Part shown: positions 21,187 through 33,231 of the stretch, in pieces
Layout: each line of letters opens with the position of its first letter
Position numbering within the stretch: position 1 is the stretch's first letter
Assembly: GCA_029706075.1 (NCBI GenBank)
Contig: JAINUG010000015.1
Location: 5,416,154 to 5,480,153, forward strand
Source of the DNA: Aldrovandia affinis
Lineage: Eukaryota > Chordata > Actinopteri > Notacanthiformes > Halosauridae
DNA length: 64,000 nt
Reading direction: 5' to 3'
Notes under the pieces: generated by a model
Database searches by the model: none
What the model was told of the DNA's origin: nothing
The model's input: only the letters and a program-made list of their open reading frames with translations
Translations under genes and position numbers: made by a program

Positions 21187-22800
21187 TCAAATCAAATCAA
21201 ATCAAATCAAGTTTATTTGTATAGCGCTTTTCACAACAGAATTGTCACAAAACGCTTAACAGAGGGGGAACCCAGGCCTAGACCCCCCCAAAAGCAAGCC
21301 TGACGGCAACAGTGGCAAGGAAAAACTCCCTAGGTAGGGAGAAACCTTGGGAGGAACCAGACTAAAAAGGGGGGGAGCCCATCCTCTTCTGGCCGGCACA
21401 GGGTATGTCCAAAAAAGACCATGTCATGGTCAGTCCAAGGTTAGTCTGAGTTAGGTAGTCAGCGGGGGGCTAAACCACGCGGAGAGGGTCCAGATCAAGG
21501 AACTGGGGTTGGCGTGGGGGTGAGGGTTGATGGGGCAGCTCACACTTCTCGCAGGACCTAGGGCTCGGGGCAGGTGCCCCGAGTCAGAGGCCGAGGCAGA
21601 GAAGAGAACATGCAGTCAGAAAAAAAGCAGTGCTATAGCCAGTAGCATTATGTAAGAGCAGGGGAGCACAAGCATAGGAAATATACAGTTAGCCCCAACA
21701 GGTGTAAGCTATGGCAGCATACCTATTAGGAGAGGGACAGAGAAAACACGCAGCCATGTGAGAGTTCCAAACAATCCACACCTGATCAAGGATAACCAGC
21801 ATAACAGTGGTGGTAACACATTGAGGAGGTGACAGTATGGAAAGTTTCTCACTCCATAAGACACTAAGGCACGGCCTTCTCCATCTCTCCACCTAGACTA
21901 TGTTTGGCAGTAAGCTAGGCTGAAAAGATATGTTTTTAATCTACACTTAAAAATTGAAACTGTGTCCGAATCCCTAACATGCCTTGGTAAACCGTTCCAC
22001 AACAGAGGAGCTCTAAAAGAGAAGGCTCTACCACCAGCTGTGCTCTTCAAAATTCTAGGGAGTAATAGATGGCGGCTTCTTGTGAACGAAGCAGTCGTGT
22101 CGGCTTATAGGGGGCAATCATTTCGGTCAGATATAAAGGTGCAAGTCCGTTTACTGCTTTCAAAGTTAGCAACAGTACTTTATAATCAGCCCGATATTTA
22201 ATAGGAAGCCAATGTAGTGATGCTAACACTGGAGTAATGTGCTCATACTTTTGGATCTAGTCAAAATACGTGCCGCTGTATTCTGTACTAGTTGAAGACT
22301 CTTTAGAGAGCTACTAGAGGAGCCGGATAATAAGGCATTACAATAGTCTAGCCTCGATGCAACAAAAGCATGCATCAAGGTTTTAGCATCCTCTAATGAC
22401 AGAAAGTGCCGAATTTTAGCTATGTTTCTTAGGTGAAAGAAAGCTACTCTGGAAGTGTTTTTAATATGAGTGTCAAATGTAAGGTCCTGATCAATAATAA
22501 AACCAAGGTTCTTAACCATAATACTTGATGTAACTATGCAATCACCTGCATTTAACTGCAGATCCAACTTGTTCCTTAATTTTTTGGGGCCCAAAACCAT
22601 CATCTCTGTTTTATCTGAATTTAAAAGCAGGAAATTTACTGTCATCCAGTTCTTTATATCAGAGATACAAGCCTCTAATTGAGTGAGTTTAAGTGTTTCA
22701 CCTGGTTTCATTGATATGTACAGCTGTGTATCATCGGCATAGCAATGGAAATTTACACCATGTTTACGAATAACATTACCGAGTGGTATGTGTGTCATAT
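21187..22800 (-). mobile_element. 5'-truncated LINE (L2/CR1-like)
   Basis: The 3' end is at the ATCAA repeat array (21187-21210), which on the - strand is a TTGAT tail. This is followed by a long non-coding 3' region that includes the AAGGAAAAACTCCCT and GAGGAACCAGAC blocks well known from fish repeats. Coding sequence begins around 22047 and continues to about 22798, where the element stops abruptly. Short-tandem-repeat tails and 5' truncation fit target-primed reverse transcription of the L2/CR1 group. Confidence 0.85.
22047..22798 (-). pseudogene. C-terminal half of a LINE reverse transcriptase, frameshifted
   Basis: The first part (22798-22223) carries [13 protein letters not shown], where YADD is the catalytic box of reverse transcriptase, then [13 protein letters not shown] and the thumb-like [13 protein letters not shown] and RLDYCNALL segments. 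The last part (22229-22047) continues in another frame with LHWLPIKYRADYKV and VNGLAPLYL, the conserved C-terminus of fish L2/CR1-type LINE proteins. The endonuclease and the first half of RT are missing through 5' truncation. It cannot move by itself. Confidence 0.88.
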
Positions 22801-23043
22801 GTTTATTTTATCTCCCTGATTGAATTTTAATATGGATAATAATCCATTTTCAGATATTGCTGTTGTATTGCATATGCATAATGTGTCAATATGTATCAAT
22901 ATACATATAGTTCTGAACACTGATCTATAATACTACACCAGGTTCAGGTGTCAAGAGCTACAGTAGGCATACGATAGATCCTGGCTCTGGCAACCAAGCT
23001 GTACAGAACCTTTAAAAAAATATATATACGTATATATATATAT

Positions 23044-23430
23044 ACATTTGTTTCAGATTTGTTTCCCTGTTTTTCCTCCAAATTTAGTAGCCAATTCAAC
23101 CCTCTTTTTATTTTGATTCGCCTTCCCCTCACAAGCCCACTGCCCGTCCTCCAGTTCGAGCTATTATCCCAGAGGCCGGCAATGGTTCGCCTCCTCCAAG
23201 ACGGAACTTCCCCGCCTGCTTTTTAGGAACGCACTTACCGCTCCTCAACAAGCTCGTGCCGACTTATTCCTCCCCCCACCCCCTGGAGCGGACAGCCAAA
23301 TGCCGCCCCCAATCGGGGCTCCCGGCCATAGTCGGACTGACGCAGTCGGATTTCAAGCCATGACCGCAATAGGTAGCTCACACTTGCAAAGCGCCAGTCA
23401 ATGCGGGTGCGTTAGACGGCTACGCTATTC
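23044..23430. repeat. SINE-like dispersed repeat, copy 1
   Basis: It shares ordered blocks with 62890-63180: a T-rich start followed by AGTxxCCAATT, then GGACAGCCAAATGCCGCCCC, CCCGGCCA and GGATTTCAAGCC against GGAATCAAACC. The block order and ~300-bp size suggest one short interspersed family. I could not locate convincing A and B boxes, so the tRNA origin is unproven. Confidence 0.55.
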
Positions 23431-26400
23431 GAGGCCCTCAAGCTGTACATAATCTGAACAGGAGGACCTCAACCCATTTTTGTAGTAGGTATTGTTTTTA
23501 TTGGATCAACTGAGAGAAAACGCTGTGTTCAAGGGTATAAAGTCTGTGTCCCATCCTATTTAAACTCACCACCCCAAAGGGCCCAGAAGATCTGACCGCT
23601 GCGCCCCATATTTTCACATTCTGTCATGGAGACTGTCCTGTTAAATTCGATAGCAAATAAACAATTGGGTCATCTAATGACAAAACGTCCAGCACTAGGA
23701 GTGGTTACCGCAGCCCGTCAGGCATAGCCTCTGAGCTTTTTACAGACAGTCTGAAAGGAGTGTGTGAGAGGTAACGCTGTGAAGTGGCTCCCTTCTCTTG
23801 GCCCTGGTTCTGGTGTCACTTCCCCATCAGTTTGTCATTTGTCTCCAGTCTCTGTAGGTTAGGAGCAGATGGTAGAACTGAGTGCTGTAGTCTAAATTGG
23901 ACTTGCTTCAAAAGTGGGTCAATTTTTTTCTCCCCCCCTCACCCCCCACGAGGTCACCTGAGAGTTAAGGAATTGATTGCTCGCACCTACCAAACATGAT
24001 GGATCATCAGCCAGCATTGGGGTTAAACTCCTATGGCCAAGTGAGAGTTTTGTCAAACTTTCCCCCCCTGTATTTCTTCATGCATCAGTCATGGATATAC
24101 TTTCAGCCTTTAGACTTACCTTTTTACCCTCAGTTCCATTATGAAATTGCATATTTGTTTAAGAAAAATGGTACAATTGATGGGTTTATTGTTCACTGCC
24201 AAAACGATAACTCTCACTGTTGTCCTAGCAAGAATCTATCCGACTTTACAGTCTGAGTGTTTGAGGGTAGTATATATATATATGGTTTTCAGGTGAAAGA
24301 TGAGAGGAATTTTATGTTGACGTGTAAAGAAACAGAATCACATTTACCATTTTTATGGTCCAAGTAGTGGTTTTGGTCTGGGCCCAAGTGAGATTTCTTG
24401 AAGTAAAGCCCAGCAAATTCAGGCAGCCGCTGCCCATTCCAAGTCTCATCTTTATCATCTGGGACGATGCACCAGGTGTCAGATTTTAAGACTTTAGTAC
24501 TAATCCCGCTCCTCCCAGAGGACACTGTTACCTAGGCGCCAAGTCTCAGCATTGACAGTCACGTCAATGAAGGATTTAGCCCTGCTTTTTCCCCTCATCC
24601 CCATTTTTCTCCGCTCTGAATTGCTTACTTGCTTCTCTGGCCACACGCCGCATCTCCCTCTCTTCCTATTCGCGGTGCCGTTTCGCCTGTCACCTGAAGC
24701 GAGAAGCCACTGAAATGTAAAGGCACGACGCTGGCACCCGGCATTCATCCCCACACCTGCCCGCGATTCACGGTTTGAGCTATCAAGAAATTAATTCCTA
24801 TTTATTTTGATGAGAATTACTTTCCTCTTTTGTTACGCCCCCACACTCCCATTGTGTTTCCCTCCATGTCGATTGCATTAGCTGGACGGCACTGGTGGAG
24901 TCAAACCCCTTTGAAGGACAGAGCTGGCCTTTTCACATGCCTGTCAAAAATTATAGCCAGGTAGGCAAAAATGTATTTGCAGAATAAAATATGCTCATCT
25001 GTAGCATTAATGTTGTTTTCCCGTATTACTGCTCGCAGCGATATTGGAAGAGCAAACTGGGTCTTGTAACACACAGACTCCACACACTATCCACACAGAC
25101 TCATTTCCCAACTTTATTGGAACTTTTGGATCTAATATAACAAGGCAATTCCATCCGTATGATTTGAGCAATATTTTATACACGGGCCTGGGCTTGGTGG
25201 TGGGAAGCTCATTCAAAGACATTTGGCCCCCAGGCTGTGCTGCTGATCACTCTGTACTGCGCTATCAGGGGTGCTGGAATTGCTTTCATTTATAACCACA
25301 TTCATATTCCATTTCTGATTTCCCGTTTTGTTTATATGGACTTTCACACGTCACCTCATATTCTGATTCTGGGAACGTTCTGTGTTTAAACGACTTATTC
25401 CACCCTAGTTCCTAGTTATGTTTTTCTTACCACTGAGAATGCATGCATTGAAGTGGGTTCCTTGTGAAAAAAATTTTTTACACTTAAAATCACCGAAAAT
25501 ATGAATGTCTTGGGAAATACAATATGAGTCATTCATATGTTTATTTAAAAAAGAAAAGTTAATTAAGTTATCAAAAACCCACTTGTGCAGAAGCATTTGC
25601 CACCATTGTGAGAGTGGGCATTTCCCTCATGTTCATTTTAATTCTCCAGCCTTTTAATGCCACACACATACTCATTAGGAACAGATTTACAAAGTATAGT
25701 TTTCTTGCAGTAAGATAAAAAGATTTACAGTACAACCAAGATATTACATATAATGAACATGTATACTATAGACATACACTACTATACTATACTATACACT
25801 GCAAGCAGTGCAGAGACTCTATTATTGCAACCATTTATAGCACATTTCCCAGGCATCGCAAGTTATGGTAATGAGTCTGTAGCACAGGACATATTATGGA
25901 TGCGTATTCAAAGTTTGGTTTTAATGATGCAAATAAATACCGGAAGAGATTCTGAGTTTTAAAACCATTAAAACCATGCTCTGAGAGGTGTTTAGTGAAA
26001 ATAAAATTTTAGCGAAAGGAAAGGGTCATTATTCTTCTGTGTTCCAAGCATTTTTATTGAGCATAATAACTGAGAATTGTCGATGATTGTTCATGAGCCA
26101 CCCCTTTTCAATGCTTTTTTGTTTTTTTCATGTAAAAATAGGCCAGCATCCTCATTTAAAAATATTCTTGGAGATGTCAACACCAAAACCCCAATTTGAT
26201 TTAGTTTTAAGCAACTCACAAAGTCAAATCAACTCCCATCTTTGATGGGAAATGTTATTTGAACAGTTTATCCCCCATTGCTGCTGCTCACAGCCTACAT
26301 GCCCTTAAAAAGAGCAGAAATATTAAATATTAACTCAGACCTTAAATGGGTAGCTTGTTTAATAGCAACTAATACAAAATAATATTAGCTTTAACTCAAT

Positions 26401-26760
26401 TTCCTTATGGATATTGTATTCATGTGTAATTAGCACAGATCAGTTTTATTTGATTTGCTTTTGTGTTTGTAGCAGCTTTCCATTTTATATTCACAACGCA
26501 GAATGCATATTATTTCACTTTGATCCAGGGGGCAGAGCATGCTCAGACGCTCTTGGAGAGAGACACGGCTATTGGTTTGAAATGATGTGATTTAATGAAG
26601 AAAAACATGACATGCTTTTGTGGGGTGTTTGTATGGGTTCATAATTCAAAGTGGCTTTCACTGCATGCTCTAAGACAAACAAATACAAAATGAATGTGTA
26701 AACTGTAATAAGGGAGTTTTCAACTCCTACGAAAACATTTTTGGGTGTCAGGTTTTAACA

Positions 26761-26762
<2 letters not shown>
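23431..26762. other. intronic DNA, nothing recognised
   Basis: AT-rich, with a short ACTATACT repeat near 25780-25800. No exon or element ends found. Confidence 0.5.

Positions 26763-26794
<32 letters not shown>
26763..26794. repeat. (TG)n microsatellite
   Basis: About 16 uninterrupted TG units. It is followed by two related copies of a TAAATTAAATAATAGACT segment (about 26800-26830 and 26927-26945) and two copies of a GTGTGTATTGGGGGA segment (about 26877 and 26904). Confidence 0.95.
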
Positions 26795-26805
<11 letters not shown>

Positions 26806-27740
26806 TTAAATAATAGACTACATGATATGAATAGACTCAAGGCCGTAACCATGGAGTCAACATTGTGTGACATTTGTGTGTGTATTGGGGGACATTTTGA
26901 GTGTGTGTATTGGGGGATGTGTAAAAATAAATTAAATAATAGACTGAATGATATAATAGACTATATGTGATAAAGGCTATTTTTTTGTTGATTTATTCTT
27001 TTTTTCATTTATGGATTCATTTTTCCTTTATAATTTCCTGCCATGTCTTGTAAATTTTTTGTATTGCCATGCCTTTTTACTTGTTTATCATTTTACTTGA
27101 CCTCTGCTAACATGCAGAAGTATCTATCAGTCAAAGTCCAATCGGTGCATTCCAGCATATTTGTAGTCTCAAAATGATGGCAGTTAATTTTCAGGCACTT
27201 AATGAGAATCCCTTAAAATACAAATTTCGACGAAGGCGTCAAAACTGTTAACCTGCTGTGACTGCTGTAGTTAATTTTTCCTCATCTTACGCCGTTATGT
27301 CCCATTGCTCTTGTGGTGATTGTGGATTCTCCAGATCGGGAACACTGCTCACAGTCAATCCAGAAAGAGTGTATGATTCAACATTACAAAGTCGGATCCC
27401 CAGATACATGCAGATCCTGCACTCCTTGCTGCAATCGAACTCATTGTCATAGTGAAGTTAGCATATGTGTTCTTTCCCGAAATGGCTCATCAACATCAAG
27501 TTAACAGTTGTCTTTGTTAGAGGGGGAAATATGCCCTAACCTCTCTTTAAATTATTCAGCCCCCAAATGGCCAGGCCCCCTGAACAAGCCATATAAATTG
27601 ATAATAGTTCTACTTGTTCACAGTTCAGCATGTAAAATGCAATGACAGTGTATAACATTTTTTGGAGTATAGCGTATTATTTTAGTTGCAAAAAATTACT
27701 GTGCTACTGTGAATGAGTGTAACATATATATATATATATA
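26795..27740. other. intronic DNA ending in a (TA)n tract
   Basis: No gene seen. The TA tract at 27724-27740 is the insertion target of the Tc1 element that follows. Confidence 0.5.
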
Positions 27741-28968
27741 CACCGATCAGCCACAACATTAAAACCACCTGCCTAATATTGTGTAGGTCCCCCTCGTGTC
27801 ATCAAAACAGCTCTGACCCGTCGAGGCAAGGACTACACAAGACCTCTGAAGGTGTCCTGTGGTATCTGGCACCAAGACGTTAGCAGCAGATCCTTTAAGT
27901 CCTGTAAGTTGCGAGGTGATGCCTCCATGGATCGGACTTGTTGGTCCAGCACATCCCACAGATGCTCGATCGGATTGAGATCTGGGGAATTTGGAGGCCA
28001 AGTCAACACCTTGAACTCTTTGTCATGTTCCTCAAACCATTCCTGAACAATTTTTGCAGTGTGGCAGGGCGCATTATCCTGCTGAAAGAGGCCACTGCCA
28101 TCAGGGAATACCGTTGCCATGAAGGGGTGTACTTGGTCTGCAACAATGTTTAGGTAGGTGGTACGTGTCAAAGTAACATCCACATGAATGCCAGGACCCA
28201 AGGTTTCCCAGCAGAACATTGCCCAGAGCATCACACTGCCTTCTTGCCTTCTTCCCATAGTGCATCCTGATTCCCCCAGGTAAACGACGCACACGCACCC
28301 GGCCATCCACATGATGTAAAAGAAAATATGATTCATCAGACCAGCCCACCTTCTTCCATTCATCGGACCAGCCCACCTTCTTCCATTGCTCCATGGTGCA
28401 GTTCAGTGCAGTCCATTGTAGGCACTTTCGGCGGTGGACAGGGATCAGCATGGGCACTCTGACTGGTCTGCGGCTATGCAGCCCCATACGCAGCAAGCTG
28501 CAATGCACTGTGTGTTCTGACACCTTTCTATCATAGCCAGCATGAACTTTTTCAGCAATTTGTGCTACAGTAGCTCTTCTGTGGGATTGGACCAGACGGT
28601 CTAGCCTTCGCTCCCCACGCACATCAATGAGCCTTGGGTGCCCATGACCCTGTCGCCGGTTCACCAGTTGTCCTTCCTTGGACCACTTTTGGTAGGTACT
28701 AACCACTGCATACCAGGAACACCCCACAAGACCTGCCGTTTTGGAGATGCTCTGACCCAGTTGTCTAGCCATCACATTTTGGCCCTTGTCAAAGTCGCTC
28801 AGATCCTTACGCTTGACAATTTTTCTGGCTTCCAACACATCAACTTCAAGAACTGACTGTTCACTTGCTGCCTAATATATCCCACCCCTTGACAGGTACC
28901 ATTGTAACGAGATGATCAATGTTATTCACTTCACCTGTCAGTGGTTTTAATGTTGTGGCTGATCGGTG
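27741..28968 (-). mobile_element. Tc1/mariner transposon with intact ends, inserted in a TA repeat
   Basis: The ends CACCGATCAGCCACAACATT and its mirror (28937-28968) form terminal inverted repeats of about 28 bp, and TA flanks both sides. The length of 1,228 bp is usual for a single-gene Tc1 element. The transposase reads on the - strand but is broken. Because the target itself is (TA)n, the exact TA duplicated cannot be chosen. Confidence 0.95.
27833..28838 (-). pseudogene. Tc1-type transposase, frameshifted, with a 9-codon duplication
   Basis: The N-terminal helix-turn-helix region ([17 protein letters not shown]... to [10 protein letters not shown]) and the start of the DDE domain lie in the frame 28838-28101. 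The first catalytic Asp is in GWSDES. Near 28270-28290 the frame shifts, and the rest is in 28363-27833 with DNAPCHTA (second Asp) and NSPDLNPIEHLWD (catalytic Glu). A 27-base tandem duplication (28334-28360 and 28361-28387) repeats WKKVGWSDE, doubling the first catalytic motif. Total length is about 335 residues, normal for the family. Both lesions should kill activity. Confidence 0.93.
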
Positions 28969-31893
28969 TATATACTTCATTTATTGTGTTGGTGAATAAA
29001 ATAATATACTATAAAATGCAATAGATTTTTCTCAGTGTTTGCCAAAGATTCCTCAGCCTTACTACTTCTTGATAAAGAGTTTATTTAATTGGCAGTCTGA
29101 GTCTTCAAACTGGTATCTCCATGAATTCAGTGTTATGGCAGACAGAAATTGATGAGTTTTAAAATAAAACGCACATTTCACTGACACGTAATCACATCTA
29201 GATTTTAACATTCCCTAGCATTTGACCAATATTGTATATTTCAGGAGAGTCGATGCCAAGTTACTTTCGGAACCCTTTTATTTATTTATATATCTATTAT
29301 GGTTTATTTATTAGGGACAGATACACATTGACAGGTTGAATAAAAGATCACCTGATGCGTTGCACCATATTCTGTATAGCTTATGCTAATGTTACCAACA
29401 CATCCCTAGTTGGGCTTTTATGAAGTCAAATATAAAGTCTAATATTAAAAACTATAGATGGTTTATCTGACTATAGATAGAGAATAAAATACCAAAATAA
29501 AATAGCATGATTCGATTTTGACATGATTACAAAGAAAGATTCAGGCATCATTAGACATCTGATCTTGTAATTACTAGGTTTGCATGTTTTCATATAGACT
29601 GTCAGTCATGAGTGGGTCATGTATAGATACATTTGTGATTCATCTTTCAGGGGGGGCTACTAGGTAGATAATGGATAGCTATCACTGGCTTGTTATTGCC
29701 AAGGTAATGTTATCTGTTACCGGCTAGTTAGCAGCTGACTGGGCTAAAGCTAATGTTGCCTCTGAGTAGTGGGGGGGATGCTGAGTGACCCAGATGTCCC
29801 TCCTACAGCATACATAGGTGTACATTGAGGTTTAGTGGGGATAATGGACTCCACTATTACATAATTAAATATCTGAAGGTGAATTAAGTGCATCACGTGT
29901 TGGGCTAGTCTAATGGACCCTTAAAGTTGCATACTGTAATGTTGCATATTGAATATATTTTTTCAGGTACACTGTCACAGCCATTTTATTTTTACTTTTA
30001 CTGTGCTACTAAATGAAGATAATCCTTAACGTTTCTAAATTCTTTCTTAGAAATTTGAATCGTGAAATCAATCTCATTTTAAAATACTAATTATTGCTCA
30101 CTTAAGTGGCACTTCTAATGAAGCAAGTGAGACAACTGCCACTTTGCTCTGTACTTTCCTGCTGGATAACTGCTCGTTACCCATTCTAAATTATCTTTAT
30201 AGGTAATAATGTGTTATATTAATTTTAAACTTCCTGGAAGCGTATACAATATTGCACATCATACTAATTAGGTATTTTGAATTTTCAAATGTTATTTGAT
30301 TTTATGTCTGGCTTTTGTTATATGTGCAAATAATGATTTTTTTCCTACAAACATCTTCTATTTGTTTAATTTTGTATTTATCTCCTCTCCCTGGCGGTGT
30401 GCTGGTTTGTGGCTCCATCACTGGCAAATATGGGCCTCAATGACAACATAACCATTTCAATAGCAATTCTCTAACAAAATAGCAATTGATAATAATTGGT
30501 ATTACAGTTCAATAAATACATTTAAATACTCATTTAATTCTCTTTGCCCTAGAATACCCGGTTTTATTCAATTATTTTTGATGAAATGAAATATTTTCAG
30601 AATGGCATAAATAAGAGAGTTATCAAGGTGAAGCAGCTTCACAGATGGGAGGCGACACCAATTATTCTTCCTCCCAGCACGCTGGCCCCTGTATTATCAA
30701 GTGCAGCTCCTGGTTTTGCAGCAAAAAGGCTTCCTCCAGCTTGGATGAGTATATAGAGCAGCAAACCGGTTTGCCAGATAATTACCCTGGGAGCATTTTC
30801 AGCAGAAATATGTTTGTAGCCAGGCTGCCATATGCTTTTCTGGCAGGTCTTATGCCCTTTCATATGTTTATAGAGTATTTATGATAGTTCTTCTTAAGTG
30901 TATGTAAACAACTGGATTATGAAATGCATTTAATTGGACAGGCTTTGTCTTTTTTGCACATTTAGTTGAAATACAAACTTTGTAGCAGCTAGTTTTTTGT
31001 GCCGAATTTTGATATCCGAGGTGTAGTACGCTGAATAATTTATTGACAATGCTTTCTGCAATGCATTTTCCCAGGTAAAATGGAAGAAAACGAAGGGAAA
31101 AATAAGCAGAGAAAATATACATTTATTCAGAATCAGTGACAAATATGAACAAAGTCCATCAAGCTCCAAGGTTCTGTGAACTACCAAAATTCAGCAAACA
31201 ATAGATGTGGAAAATTGATCCTGTCAAAAAGTGTATATCTACTTATGTATTTTTATTTGTAGCTTGTCTGTCTGTCGGTGTCTCTTTCTGTTGCTCTTTC
31301 TCTCTGAAAATAACTTATTAGACAGATTTATAAAGGACACAACATTGTGTCTAATTTTTACTCTGAAGATATGAAATATCTATATAAATATATATTTTTT
31401 ATTTATTCATTTATTTATTCAGCATTCCCTATGCCTACTCTGCCAGCATTGCTTTTGATGCCTTTGTCCATTTGCCATATATGTCCATTGTTATGGTCAT
31501 GCTATGGCTTGCATTCCTCTTTCTATAAAATGGAATGCAAGATTGGATAAGATAATAAAATAAGTAGTCAAGGTATTTCTTTTTTTATTACTTCAACCCA
31601 TTTCAGTACACTTGGTACTGTAGCTTTTTCCCAGGTACAGGGTGTTCCTTTTTTGCATCCTCAGCTTAGGCAAGGCTTTATTTTTTCACCTTTTCCCTAT
31701 CAGCCACCATCTATCTTATTTGCCTATTTTTCTATTTTCCTCATCTGTAATGTTGGACCATTTAGACACTGAAGCTGTCGATTTGAAATAATCATAAGGG
31801 TTTGTATGCATATTCCAGGACAAAATGTTGTAGGTTTATTACAGAAAATGAAATGGGAATCACTTGAACGTAGAAACTAGTTACCATTTATGC
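28969..31893. other. intronic DNA; one conserved-looking segment at 30640-30880
   Basis: No mobile element ends found. The segment 30640-30880 is less AT-rich, balanced in composition and contains an open frame (79 codons, +) without any recognisable domain. It could be a conserved non-coding element, but this cannot be judged from one genome. Confidence 0.4.
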
Positions 31894-31898
31894 CATTG

Positions 31899-33226
31899 CA
31901 GGGCTCGAAACTGCCACCAATTTGGTGGCATTTGCCACTGAAAATCTGCCCAGTGCCACTAAAAAAAATAACCAGTGGCAATGTTGCCACTAGAATGTTT
32001 TTTTACATTTTTATTAAAAAAAAATTTATCCTAAAGTAATATTTTGGTCAAACAGTTGGACGATTTTGTTTGATTATTTGATCTCACATTGATCTTGTTA
32101 TGTCGGTTAAGTTGTGTTTATGTCTGTTGTCTTGGCGACTATTTAGGCTACATGAGGTCTGGGCGGAGCCCGTCCGTTCGGGCGGCATTTCTTTCAAGTT
32201 TTCCCGAGTCCCGCGCAAAGTAGCAAGAGTCAGACACAACGTTAGAGCAAGCTAGGTCATCATTGCCGATCACAAAACCATAGCCTATGAAGAATAATGA
32301 AGCGCATCGATACGTTTTTCGTGAAGAAAAATGCCCCACCACCACCACCTGAGGTTAGACCAGACGCAGAAATAGATTCAGAATCCGATGAGCAGTCACA
32401 GCCGGCAGAACAGGAATCCGAGGTAACCGAGCAGCCACCCTCCGCTAAAAAGCCAAGATGTAGCCCTAACTCGAGATTTCGCCCTGAGTGGCTTAAAGAG
32501 TTCACATGGCTAAGGTACGAGAAAACAGGAAAATATATGTACTGTGTGTACTGCAAACAATGCGGGCCGACTGTTGCAGGCAGTAGCAAACTTGCGTCTG
32601 CAGCAACCCGTTTTAACGCAACCCCTCGCTATCCACGGCAAAAGCCACAAGCACATACAGTGCCGCGACAGGTGCATCGAGCGCTGCTGCCCCCTCTCCC
32701 GCAGCGCTCCAACGGCCAGAAGCAGCAGCCCGATCACAACAAGAGGCAGAGATGATCGTTAAGTTCAACACCGCATACATCATTGCAAAGGAGGAAATGC
32801 CGTTCACTAAATTTAGGTCACAGATACTGCTCCAAAAGAAGATTGGTTTGAATGTAAACCCAACGTATAGCAACGACAAGTCCTGTGCGCTATTTATTGG
32901 AGTTATTGCAGACACTGAAAAAGAGCACCGCGGAGAAAATAGCAGCAGTCCCATATCTCTCATTCATGATAGACGGGGACACAGACATCTCAACAAAGGA
33001 ATGCGAAATCGTGTATGCACATATCATGGCCAATGGAAGACCCATCAACATCTTGATAGGCCATGTTGAGGTGAAACATGCCAATGCACCTTATTACCGC
33101 CTAAACATTTTTTTTACGTACATTTACCTCCAAAATGTTGTGCCACCAAATTATGTGCCACTGCCACTAACAGAAAAACTTAGTGGCAACTGTGCCACCA
33201 GTGTAAAATGTTAGTGCTGAGCCCTG
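31899..33226 (+). mobile_element. hAT-like transposon flanked by 5-bp duplications
   Basis: The ends are CAGGGCTC and GAGCCCTG, and CATTG flanks both sides (31894-31898 and 33227-33231). Just inside both ends are clusters of GCCAC/GTGGC motifs (31911-31990 and 33125-33200), as expected for transposase-binding subterminal repeats. The interior encodes transposase pieces related to the ZNF862/KIAA1586 type of hAT-derived proteins. A 5-bp rather than 8-bp duplication would fit the hAT5 group, but could also be an 8-bp duplication that has decayed. Confidence 0.82.
32297..33110 (+). pseudogene. hAT-like transposase with N-terminal zinc finger, frameshifted and truncated
   Basis: The ATG at 32297 opens a basic start (MKRIDTFFVKK), then an acidic linker, then RFRPEWLKEFTWLRY and a YCVYCKQCG finger (residues about 56-90) like the TTF/BED-type fingers of this group. 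After about 32590 the expected S-x-H-x3 part of the finger is in another frame (KSHKHIQCRDRCIE). A third stretch from 32752 gives FNTAYIIAKEEMPFTKF, and a fourth from 32885 gives FMIDGDTDISTKECEIVYAH, the first catalytic-Asp region of the RNase H fold. The rest of the catalytic domain and the dimerisation domain are missing, and the element end follows 150 bases later. This is an internally deleted, non-autonomous copy. Confidence 0.83.
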
Positions 33227-33231
33227 CATTG

